From positions 1 through 47,205 of the forward strand of contig DUCF01000006.1 in assembly GCA_012959965.1 (NCBI GenBank): DNA of 47,205 nucleotides. Reading direction: 5' to 3'. Source of the DNA: Candidatus Thioglobus sp. GTDB taxonomy: Bacteria > Pseudomonadota > Gammaproteobacteria > PS1 > Pseudothioglobaceae. The notes beneath the pieces were generated by a model. The model was not told the origin of the DNA and made no database searches. It saw only the letters and a program-made list of their open reading frames with translations. Numbering within the stretch: the first letter of the stretch is position 1; each line of letters begins with the position of its first letter. Below, piece by piece: positions 18,906 to 24,777 of the stretch. A program made the translations under genes and the position numbers.

Positions 18906-19343
18906 CTAAGTAAGTACTTCCAGAAGTGCCTTTAAATCATTCTTTAGGCGATCCACTCTTTCTAGCGGGAACTGACCCTTAACTCCTTCAAGTAATTCAG
19001 TGGGTATGCATAATGCTTGCTGTTTTAGTGAGCTACCTTTATCTGTTAGTTTAATGATGACTTGGCGCTCGTCTATCTTCGAGCGAGTGCGTTTAATAAT
19101 GTCCTTGATCTCCATTCTTTTGAGTAATGGCGTTAATGTGTTGGTTTCCAACATTAGCTTTTTGCCAATTTCGTTAACCGTCAGCGCGTCACTCTCCCAC
19201 AACACTACTAATATTAAGTATTGTGGATAGGTGATGTCCAGCTTTTCAAGAAGTGGTTGGTAGAGTTTGGTTACCATTCTAGAGGCAGCGTAGAGCGGAA
19301 AACAAAGCTGATTGTCGAGCTGTAAAAGAGCTTCGACCTTCAT
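18906..19343 (-). CDS. ohrR: MarR/OhrR-family organic-peroxide-sensing regulator
   Basis: 145 residues with a winged-helix MarR fold. LDNQLCFPLYAASR at the N-terminus is the OhrR signature: Cys14 matches the peroxidatic cysteine oxidised by organic hydroperoxides. TYPQYLILVVLWE (38-50) and the wing segment DERQVIIKLTDKG (91-103) are typical. A second cysteine at 112 could be the resolving cysteine of the two-cysteine subclass. Its ATG directly follows the stop of the glutathione peroxidase gene, so it is the second gene of a two-gene operon and probably autoregulates. No ohr gene is nearby; a peroxidase takes its place. Confidence 0.85.
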   Translation of the reverse strand: MKVEALLQLDNQLCFPLYAASRMVTKLYQPLLEKLDITYPQYLILVVLWESDALTVNEIGKKLMLETNTLTPLLKRMEIKDIIKRTRSKIDERQVIIKLTDKGSSLKQQALCIPTELLEGVKGQFPLERVDRLKNDLKALLEVLT

Positions 19344-19835
19344 CTAATTATCCCTGCTTAAAAGCGGCTTTATATAGGCGGCAATTTTACTCGGTTCCGT
19401 TTTTGGCCCAAAGCGTTTGATGGGCGTGCCATCCTGACCAATAAGGAATTTAGTGAAGTTCCATTTAATGTTGCTGGTTAGAAAGCCTTTAAGTTCTTTT
19501 TTTAAATACTTGTACAAAGGGTGGGCATCCGATCCATTTACTTTAATTTTTGCGGACATTGGAAAAGTAACATCGTATTTGTTTGTACAGAAAAATTGAA
19601 TGTCATCCAGTGTGCCTGGTTCTTGATTGGCAAATTGATCGCAAGGGCAGCCAAGTATCACAAGACCACTGTCCTTGTACTCCTTGTACATGCTTTCTAA
19701 GCCTTCATATTGAGGGGTTAGTCCGCATTTGCTGGCTGTATTTACGATTAACAGCGTCTTGCCTTGAAAGCTAGCCATGGGGATTTTGTCGCCGCTTATT
19801 CCATCGATTGTTAATTGGTAAAATTCTGTATTCAT
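19344..19835 (-). CDS. Glutathione peroxidase-type thiol peroxidase
   Basis: 163 residues from the ATG at 19835, with AGGA 7 bases upstream; a GTG 14 codons further up lies inside the operator. VNTASKCGLTPQY (31-43) carries the active cysteine Cys37, in place of selenocysteine. The GCPCDQFANQEPG segment (about 63-75) supplies the glutamine, and WNFTKFL (about 122-128) the tryptophan/asparagine of the GPx tetrad. Bacterial members often use thioredoxin rather than glutathione. It is the first gene before ohrR, so its expression is probably induced by peroxides. Confidence 0.88.
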   Translation of the reverse strand: MNTEFYQLTIDGISGDKIPMASFQGKTLLIVNTASKCGLTPQYEGLESMYKEYKDSGLVILGCPCDQFANQEPGTLDDIQFFCTNKYDVTFPMSAKIKVNGSDAHPLYKYLKKELKGFLTSNIKWNFTKFLIGQDGTPIKRFGPKTEPSKIAAYIKPLLSRDN

Positions 19836-19856
19836 TGGTTGTCCTATATTAAAAAT

Positions 19857-19881
19857 ATACACGATTGTATCGTGCACGATA
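19857..19881. promoter_or_regulatory. Probable OhrR operator with three CACGAT half-sites
   Basis: TATCGTGCACGATA (19868-19881) is a perfect 14-bp palindrome of ATCGTG/CACGAT. A third CACGAT lies at 19860-19865 and forms an imperfect palindrome, ATACACGATTGTAT (19857-19870), with the first. The array begins right after the -10 box of the operon, an ideal place for repression by the MarR-type product of the second gene. Confidence 0.6.
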
Positions 19882-19882
19882 T

Positions 19883-19911
19883 ATTATACGTAAGTTAATG
19901 AAATATTCCAA
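19883..19911 (-). promoter_or_regulatory. Promoter of the glutathione peroxidase-ohrR operon
   Basis: On the minus strand TTGGAA (19906-19911), a 17-bp spacer and a perfect TATAAT (19883-19888). The start point would fall inside the palindromic operator immediately downstream. This is among the best sigma-70 matches in the window. Confidence 0.7.
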
Positions 19912-20020
19912 TTCATTTGCTAGCTTTTTGAATGAATAGGTAGAGTGATGAATTTCTTACAATGCTAAGCATAATCGTAAAAAGCGTATGATTGACTCTG
20001 CACAGTCAAAGGTAAATATA

Positions 20021-20371
20021 ATGATAAAAACTGCTGGTGAATTGATAGAGGAGGCGCAGTCTCGAATTAATTGTGTGGATGTGGCCTCAGCCCAAGTATT
20101 GTATACCGCCTCAGAAAACGGCGTTATCGTTGATTTGCGAGAAGCCGATAGTGTTGAAAAATCGAAACTGTCGAGTTCCACCCACATTTCTCGTGGATTG
20201 CTTGAAATGAAAATAGCGAAACTCTGCCCTAATCCAAAGACGCTGATACTAACCCACTGCGCTGGCGGCGGTCGTGCATCACTAGGGGCTTTAACACTGC
20301 AGCAGATGGGTTACACCAATGTCCATGCGATTACCGCAACCTTTGATGAGATTAAAGAATCTTTTGGCTAG
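20021..20371 (+). CDS. Rhodanese-like domain protein
   Basis: 116 residues from the ATG at 20021, which has AAAGG upstream; an ATG at 19988 without such a site would add 11 residues. A single rhodanese domain with the active-site loop HCAGGGRAS: Cys80 as sulfur acceptor and an arginine at its end (CxxxxR). VIVDLREADSVEKSKLSSSTHISRG is the typical DxR...H-G segment. No signal peptide, so it should be cytoplasmic. It may move persulfide sulfur or act on other thiols; the acceptor is unknown. It starts a + strand run with hspQ. Confidence 0.85.
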   Translation: MIKTAGELIEEAQSRINCVDVASAQVLYTASENGVIVDLREADSVEKSKLSSSTHISRGLLEMKIAKLCPNPKTLILTHCAGGGRASLGALTLQQMGYTNVHAITATFDEIKESFG

Positions 20372-20382
20372 GCTGCCTATAA

Positions 20383-20715
20383 ATGAAACAATCAATGATG
20401 AAAATTGCTACAGCTAAATTCTCTATCGGTGATTTGATTCATCATAAATTGTTTGGCTATCGAGGTGTTATTGTCGACATTGATCCCTGTTTTCAGTTGA
20501 GCGACCAGTGGTACGATATGGTTGCGCGCAGCAGGCCACCAAAGAACGAGCCTTGGTATCATGTGCTTGTGCATCAATCGACCAATTCAACTTATGTAGC
20601 TGAACAAAACTTAGAGGCGGACTCGAGTGCAGAGAAAATCGACCACCCAATGGTGGATTTATTTTTTAGAGAGTTGCGAGGCGGCCGCTACCTTAATAAT
20701 GAAAAAGTTAACTGA
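20383..20715 (+). CDS. hspQ: Heat shock protein HspQ (YccV-like)
   Basis: 110 residues. AKFSIGDLIHHKLFGYRGVIVDIDP (about 11-35), WYDMVARSRPPKNEPWYHVLV (about 46-66) and TYVAEQNL (about 72-79) match the hemimethylated-DNA-binding/YccV domain. E. coli HspQ stimulates degradation of damaged initiator DnaA and acts as a specificity factor for Lon. It lies 12 bp after the rhodanese gene. No sigma-32 promoter was recognised in front of it. Confidence 0.88.
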   Translation: MKQSMMKIATAKFSIGDLIHHKLFGYRGVIVDIDPCFQLSDQWYDMVARSRPPKNEPWYHVLVHQSTNSTYVAEQNLEADSSAEKIDHPMVDLFFRELRGGRYLNNEKVN

Positions 20716-20743
20716 GTTTTTTGTCGTTCAATAATTTCAAAAA

Positions 20744-21400
20744 ATGAAAAAGTGGCTAAAGCGAATAACATTACTCAATCTCATTGCGGTTGTGATTTAT
20801 CTTGCGTATTTAAATCATCTTGTGCAGGGCGCATTCTCCGCTCCCGCCAAAACCACTGAGCAAATCATTCAAATAGAATACTCGCTTGATAGCTACCCAA
20901 AAGAAATGACCAACATGCTTTTATTGGTTGAGGATCAATCATTTTTTCAACACCCGGGCGTTGATGTTAAAGAAATTTCCAGGGTTTTTTCAGCATATTT
21001 ATTGGATAAAAAACCACTAAGAGGCGCCAGCACAATCAGCCAGCAATTGGTTAAAAATACCCTGCTTTCAAGAGAGCAAACACTGTCCAGAAAGATAAAA
21101 GAAGTCATGATGTCACTGTTGATGGAGCTTAATTTTGATAAAAATTTCATTCTTGAGCGTTATATGAATACGGTATATTTGGCGCAAGATGGTGCTGTGG
21201 CTATTCATGGCTTTGCTGCTGCTTCTGAGCATTATTTTGATAGATCGCCTGAGCAGTTGAATTTGGATGAAATGGCGACGTTGGTTGCCTTGTTAAAAGG
21301 ACCGTCGTATTATCATCCTGTTAGACACTCAGAACGATTGCAAAAGCGTAAAAATTTAATCCTATCCATGCATCATAAATATAAGAAAATTGTGCAATGA
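20744..21400 (+). CDS. mtgA: Monofunctional peptidoglycan glycosyltransferase
   Basis: 218 residues. An N-terminal transmembrane helix (about 8-27) anchors a GT51 domain: VEDQSFFQHPGVD (62-74) contains the catalytic Glu63, RGASTISQQLVKN (about 93-105) is motif 2, and RKIKEVMMSLLMELNFDK followed by ILERYMNTVYL are motifs 3-4. There is no transpeptidase domain. It polymerises lipid II into glycan strands. Its stop overlaps the tsaB ATG by 4 bp. Confidence 0.92.
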   Translation: MKKWLKRITLLNLIAVVIYLAYLNHLVQGAFSAPAKTTEQIIQIEYSLDSYPKEMTNMLLLVEDQSFFQHPGVDVKEISRVFSAYLLDKKPLRGASTISQQLVKNTLLSREQTLSRKIKEVMMSLLMELNFDKNFILERYMNTVYLAQDGAVAIHGFAAASEHYFDRSPEQLNLDEMATLVALLKGPSYYHPVRHSERLQKRKNLILSMHHKYKKIVQ

Positions 21401-22053
21401 ACATACTTGCGATTGACACTTGTACAGAAACCACCTCCGTCACACTCTGTGTTAACGGCGAAAAATCAACTCTCGTCTTGCGAGATGTAGCAAAAAGTTC
21501 CGGCCATATTTTAAAACTTTGTGCTGAAGTGTTTTCTGAGACAAACATTAAACTTGATGGCGTGGATGTTATCGCCTACACCAAGGGGCCAGGTGCTTTC
21601 ACTGGTGTGAGAATGTGTATTGGTGTAGTGCAAGGCTTATCACTCTCATCTGATATCCCCACCATTGGTTTTTCCACGCTTGAATTGTTAGGCTTTAGAG
21701 CGGCAAAGCATTTAAATTGCCAAGCTATTGCAGTGGCGATTGATGCAAGGATGGGTGAAGTTTATTGGGGGGTATATCAAAGCGGCACACTCAGTGATGA
21801 GAAAATTTGTGAGCCAAAGGCAGTGGACAGGCTTAATGGTGAATTTGTTGGTGTTGGTAGTGGCTGGTCAACTTATCCAGACGAGCTGAGAGCAGCGAGT
21901 GGTGTTGAGCGTATTGATAGTGAACTGTTTCCCAAATCTTCAAGCTTAATTGACTTGGCGTATGAGGCGCTTAAAAATGGAAGTGAGGCGAGCCTTGAGC
22001 TGGCTCAGCCAACGTATTTACGAAACAACGTCGCGCAGAAATCGGTAAAATAA
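21397..22053 (+). CDS. tsaB: tRNA threonylcarbamoyladenosine biosynthesis protein TsaB
   Basis: 218 residues, ASKHA-fold protein: MNILAIDTCTETTSV at the N-terminus, the GPGAFTGVRMCIGVVQGLS segment (about 64-82) and IAVAIDARMGEVYWG (about 109-123) are TsaB hallmarks. It forms a complex with TsaD and TsaE for t6A37 modification of ANN-decoding tRNAs. It overlaps mtgA by 4 bp and is followed 28 bp later by ccmC, so it probably sits in the same transcript. Confidence 0.93.
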   Translation: MNILAIDTCTETTSVTLCVNGEKSTLVLRDVAKSSGHILKLCAEVFSETNIKLDGVDVIAYTKGPGAFTGVRMCIGVVQGLSLSSDIPTIGFSTLELLGFRAAKHLNCQAIAVAIDARMGEVYWGVYQSGTLSDEKICEPKAVDRLNGEFVGVGSGWSTYPDELRAASGVERIDSELFPKSSSLIDLAYEALKNGSEASLELAQPTYLRNNVAQKSVK

Positions 22054-22081
22054 TCCCCTTTGCACTTCACTAGATTTCGCC

Positions 22082-22819
22082 ATGTGGAAATGGATTCAAA
22101 GGCAGGCTTCGCCAAAGGTTTTCTACCAAACCTGCACTAAACTAACTCCTTGGTTTTTGCTGCCATTTATCGTTCTTGGCGCAATTGGGCTTTACTGGGC
22201 TTTGGTGGTTTCACCTGCCGATTACCAGCAAGGCGATGGCTACCGAATTATATATATACACGTTCCAAGCGCAATAATGTCAATGACGGTTTATGGTGTT
22301 ATGGCCATTGCTGGTGGTATTGGCCTTATTTGGCAAATCAAAATGGCTGAAGTGGTGGCTAAAGTTTCCGCACCTATTGGCGCTGCCTTTACGATTATCG
22401 CTCTGGCAACGGGCGCTATTTGGGGTAAGCCGATGTGGGGTACTTGGTGGGTTTGGGATGCAAGATTGACTTCTGAACTTATCTTATTGTTCTTGTATTT
22501 GGCTTATATGTCGCTTAACAATGCTTTCGATAATCCTCGCACCGCGGCCAAAGCCAGCTCTATTTTGGCCATCGTTGGCTTGGTTAATTTGCCTATTATT
22601 CATTATTCGGTTAAGTGGTGGAATACACTACACCAAGGATATACGGTTGGCACTGGCGGGCTGAAAGACCCTGATATGGGTATAGCGCTTGGCATAATGT
22701 TTTTGGTCTTTGTTTTGCTATACGCTGCATTGGTGACAATTAAAGCCAAAACCGAAGTACTTACTAGAGAGCAGAATTCTCGCTGGGTAAAGGATCTCGT
22801 CACCGGAGAGCGCTCATGA
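22082..22819 (+). CDS. ccmC: Heme exporter/handling protein CcmC
   Basis: 245 residues, six transmembrane helices. The heme-handling tryptophan-rich motif WGTWWVWDARLT (about 120-131) lies in a periplasmic loop, flanked by the conserved histidines in YIHVPSA (about 58-64) and HYSVKWWNTLHQG. CcmC loads heme onto CcmE for c-type cytochrome maturation. In system I it normally follows ccmAB; here tsaB precedes it, so ccmAB are either elsewhere or lost. Stop overlaps ccmD by ATGA. Confidence 0.95.
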   Translation: MWKWIQRQASPKVFYQTCTKLTPWFLLPFIVLGAIGLYWALVVSPADYQQGDGYRIIYIHVPSAIMSMTVYGVMAIAGGIGLIWQIKMAEVVAKVSAPIGAAFTIIALATGAIWGKPMWGTWWVWDARLTSELILLFLYLAYMSLNNAFDNPRTAAKASSILAIVGLVNLPIIHYSVKWWNTLHQGYTVGTGGLKDPDMGIALGIMFLVFVLLYAALVTIKAKTEVLTREQNSRWVKDLVTGERS

Positions 22820-22989
22820 CAATCGTTGAGTATTTCTCATTCCTGCCCTACGGTAAATACGCTTTCTATGTGTGGTCCGCTTACGGCATTGCCTTTATCA
22901 CCGTGGCTACTCTTTTTATTCGTGCTAGAAGTAATCATAAGCAAACACTGATTAACCTAAACTCTAAATACAGCCGACAAGATGACTAA
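22816..22989 (+). CDS. ccmD: Heme exporter protein CcmD
   Basis: 57 residues. Starts with the ATGA overlap to ccmC and ends 8 bases inside ccmE. The short protein has one transmembrane helix (about 16-36, YAFYVWSAYGIAFITVA), a basic RARS stretch just after it and a polar tail, which is the CcmD pattern (small N-out/C-in protein that helps release holo-CcmE). Position between ccmC and ccmE settles the identity. Confidence 0.9.
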   Translation: MTIVEYFSFLPYGKYAFYVWSAYGIAFITVATLFIRARSNHKQTLINLNSKYSRQDD

Positions 22990-23404
22990 ACGACAAAACA
23001 GAATGGCGCTGGTTGCAATGCTGGTGTTGGGTATTTCTTTGGCTGGCTATTTCGCCCTTAAGGCTTTTAATGACAATTTACTGTATTTTTTCACCCCTAC
23101 GGATGTGGTCGAAGGTCGGGCGCCTATTGGTAAGAGTTTTAGAATGGGCGGCCTAGTTGAGAGTGACAGCGTTGTTCGAGATGGGATGAAGGTTAGCTTC
23201 ACCTTGACAGATACTGCGAATAGCATGCAAGTTGACTATGTTGGCATATTGCCTGATTTATTTCGTGAGGGGCAGGGCATTGTTGCTACTGGATCGTTAA
23301 GTCAAGATGTGTTTGTCGCGAGTGAAGTGCTGGCAAAGCACGATGAAAATTATATGCCACCCGAAGTTGCGGACGCGCTTGAGAAGGCCAAGCAGTCAAA
23401 ATGA
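22982..23404 (+). CDS. ccmE: Cytochrome c-type biogenesis heme chaperone CcmE
   Basis: 140 residues. N-terminal membrane anchor (about 8-27), then an OB-fold periplasmic domain. The heme-binding motif AKHDENYMPPEV gives His120, which forms the covalent bond to the heme vinyl group, and Tyr124, an axial ligand. It carries heme from CcmC to the CcmF/H lyase. Overlaps ccmD by 8 bp and dsbE by 4 bp. Confidence 0.95.
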   Translation: MTKRQNRMALVAMLVLGISLAGYFALKAFNDNLLYFFTPTDVVEGRAPIGKSFRMGGLVESDSVVRDGMKVSFTLTDTANSMQVDYVGILPDLFREGQGIVATGSLSQDVFVASEVLAKHDENYMPPEVADALEKAKQSK

Positions 23405-23925
23405 AGAAGCTTATACCGTTGATTGGTTTTATTGTTATTGCTGCCTTTCTCTACGTCTCCCTCAGTTCAAATCCTAGAGGGCTGCCTTCCCCATTTATAG
23501 GTAAAGCCTTCCCAGATATTGAAGTTGAAGATTTTTATACGGGCGAAAGTATTTCTCTTCGTGATACCTTTAAAGGTATCACCACACTTGTCAATGTGTG
23601 GGCTTCGTGGTGCGTAACTTGTCGTGCCGAGCATCAAATATTGATGAGCATTGCCAAGGATGCATCAGTACAACTTATTGGTCTTAATTATAAGGACACA
23701 CGAGCAGAAGCAAACAAGATGCTTGAGGTGATGGGAAACCCGTTTGATTTGATTGTATTTGACCCTAAGGGCAGGGCAGGCCTGGAGTTGGGTGTTTACG
23801 CAACTCCAGAAACATTCCTGGTGAGTCAACAGGGTGTCATTATTTATAAGCATATTGGTGAGATTACACAAAAGGTTTGGGCACAAGATTTTTTGCCCCA
23901 TATTCAAAAAAAGAATAAACCATAA
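23401..23925 (+). CDS. dsbE: Periplasmic thiol:disulfide reductase DsbE/CcmG
   Basis: 174 residues, thioredoxin fold with an N-terminal signal anchor (about 5-21). The active site is WCVTC with Cys71 and Cys74; E. coli CcmG has WCPTC, so the proline is replaced by valine. The family-typical RAEH follows and the cis-proline loop ATPETFL is intact. It keeps apocytochrome c haem-binding cysteines reduced. It follows ccmE directly, so ccmF, which usually lies between, is missing from the operon; ccmH is also absent downstream, where hupB begins. Confidence 0.92.
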   Translation: MKKLIPLIGFIVIAAFLYVSLSSNPRGLPSPFIGKAFPDIEVEDFYTGESISLRDTFKGITTLVNVWASWCVTCRAEHQILMSIAKDASVQLIGLNYKDTRAEANKMLEVMGNPFDLIVFDPKGRAGLELGVYATPETFLVSQQGVIIYKHIGEITQKVWAQDFLPHIQKKNKP

Positions 23926-23977
23926 TATTTCAACTTTAATTATTGCAATTTTGTGAGGTTTATTTGCCGAAAGTCGC

Positions 23978-24005
23978 TTGACAGCGGGGCTGAATAATGG
24001 ATAAT
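23978..24005 (+). promoter_or_regulatory. Promoter of hupB
   Basis: TTGACA (23978-23983, consensus -35), a 16-bp spacer and GATAAT (24000-24005). It sits in the 151-bp gap after dsbE and leaves a leader of about 65 bases ending in a strong AAGGAG site. This is the best -35 box seen in the window and fits a highly expressed gene. Confidence 0.7.
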
Positions 24006-24076
24006 CAAATGCAGGATTAGAGATGATCCGCGCATTTTGTAATAAAACTGTAAAACAAAAAAAAGGAGAATAAGGT

Positions 24077-24349
24077 ATGAACAAATCAGATCTAGTCGCG
24101 GCAATTGCCGACGGTTCAGGATTAACAAAAGCAGACGCTGCTCGCGCATTGGCTGCAACAACAGATGCCATATCAGGTGCTTTAGCAGGTGGTGACACTG
24201 TTGCTATCACAGGTTTCGGTAGTTTTTTAGTTAGACAACGTGCAGCACGCACAGGTCGTAATCCACAAACAGGTGCTACGATCCAAATCGCAGCTTCAAA
24301 AGTACCAGCATTTAAAGCAGGAAAATTATTGAAGGAATCTGTAAACTAA
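24077..24349 (+). CDS. hupB: DNA-binding protein HU
   Basis: 90 residues, the usual HU length. The N-terminal [21 protein letters not shown] helices and the DNA-binding arm [24 protein letters not shown] are diagnostic. The ITGFGSF turn is intact. HU versus IHF: the arm and context (ppiD downstream, as in E. coli hupB-ppiD) favour HU beta. It has its own promoter and a strong terminator. Confidence 0.95.
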   Translation: MNKSDLVAAIADGSGLTKADAARALAATTDAISGALAGGDTVAITGFGSFLVRQRAARTGRNPQTGATIQIAASKVPAFKAGKLLKESVN

Positions 24350-24364
24350 TCGGATTTTTTTCAG

Positions 24365-24370
24365 TATAAT
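24365..24370 (+). promoter_or_regulatory. -10-like TATAAT before the tRNA genes
   Basis: A consensus TATAAT lies between the hupB stop and its terminator hairpin; no good -35 was found at 16-18 bp. If used, transcripts would begin inside the 5' arm of the terminator stem and so weaken it, allowing read-through into the tRNAs. Confidence 0.35.
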
Positions 24371-24372
24371 AC

Positions 24373-24407
24373 GCCCGGTTCTGGTTTTAGAACCGGGCAT
24401 TTTTTTT
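24373..24407 (+). terminator. Rho-independent terminator after hupB
   Basis: GCCCGGTTCT and AGAACCGGGC form a perfect 10-bp stem around a GGTTTT loop, followed by A and eight T. The first base of tRNA-Val comes directly after the T run. Confidence 0.9.
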
Positions 24408-24476
24408 GGGCGCTTAGCTCAGTTGGGAGAGCATCGCCCTTACAAGGCGAGGGTCACAAGTTCAAGTCTTGTAGCG
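24408..24476 (+). pseudogene. tRNA-Val (anticodon TAC), 3' acceptor strand missing
   Basis: The acceptor 5' strand GGGCGCT, D arm, anticodon arm (CTTACAA loop, TAC) and T arm (ACAAG-TTCAAGT-CTTGT) are all normal. The 3' acceptor should read AGCGCCC plus discriminator and CCA, but after AGCG the sequence becomes GTAGTTC, which is the body of tRNA-Asp. Only 4 of 7 acceptor pairs can form and there is no CCA. As drawn it cannot be a functional tRNA. A deletion or assembly collapse at the AGCG shared by both genes explains it. Confidence 0.8.
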
Positions 24477-24547
24477 GTAGTTCAGTTGGTTAGAACGCCT
24501 GCCTGTCACGCAGGAGGTCGCGGGTTCGACCCCCGTCCGCTCCGCCA
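24471..24547 (+). tRNA. tRNA-Asp (anticodon GTC), altered 5' end
   Basis: 77 nt with encoded GCCA. D arm GTTC/GAAC, anticodon arm CCTGC-CTGTCAC-GCAGG (GTC) and T arm GCGGG-TTCGACC-CCCGT are normal. The 3' acceptor CCGCTCC expects GGAGCGG, but the genome gives GTAGCGG because the first bases come from tRNA-Val. One acceptor mismatch (position 2, T against C) results. It overlaps the truncated tRNA-Val by 6 bases. Confidence 0.8.
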
Positions 24548-24551
24548 TATT

Positions 24552-24594
24552 TTTTTAGTTATATCAACGACTTAAAAATTGATATAACTAAAAA
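24552..24594. repeat. Perfect 16-bp AT-rich inverted repeat after tRNA-Asp
   Basis: TTTTTAGTTATATCAA (24552-24567) and TTGATATAACTAAAAA (24579-24594) are exact inverted copies around an 11-base loop. The stem is AT-rich and has no U tract after it in the + direction, so it is not a standard terminator. It may help 3' processing of the tRNA transcript or be a remnant of a small palindromic element. Confidence 0.7.
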
Positions 24595-24637
24595 CTCCCT
24601 TATATTCCTCTATATTTGTTGATATTGAGAAAGTATT

Positions 24638-24671
24638 AAAAAAAGGCGCTCATTAGAGCGTCTTTTTTTTT
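24638..24671 (+). terminator. Rho-independent terminator before ppiD
   Basis: GGCGCTC and GAGCGTC pair (one G-T wobble) around ATTA, followed by nine T; an A run on the other side extends the stem. It should end the tRNA transcript. A TATAAT at 24673-24678 directly follows and may be the ppiD -10 box. Confidence 0.85.
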
Positions 24672-24777
24672 GTATAATAATCGACTTTTATCAAGGAATC
24701 TGTGGCCTAGTTTGGTGCGACCTTCACGCACTCGAATGTGAAATTAGCATTTGTTTTTCGCCACTAAAAATTAAAAC

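Noticed and set aside
23665-24252. 195-codon frame on the minus strand across dsbE, the hupB promoter and hupB
   Set aside because: It overlaps two certain genes and a clear promoter, and its translation resembles no family.
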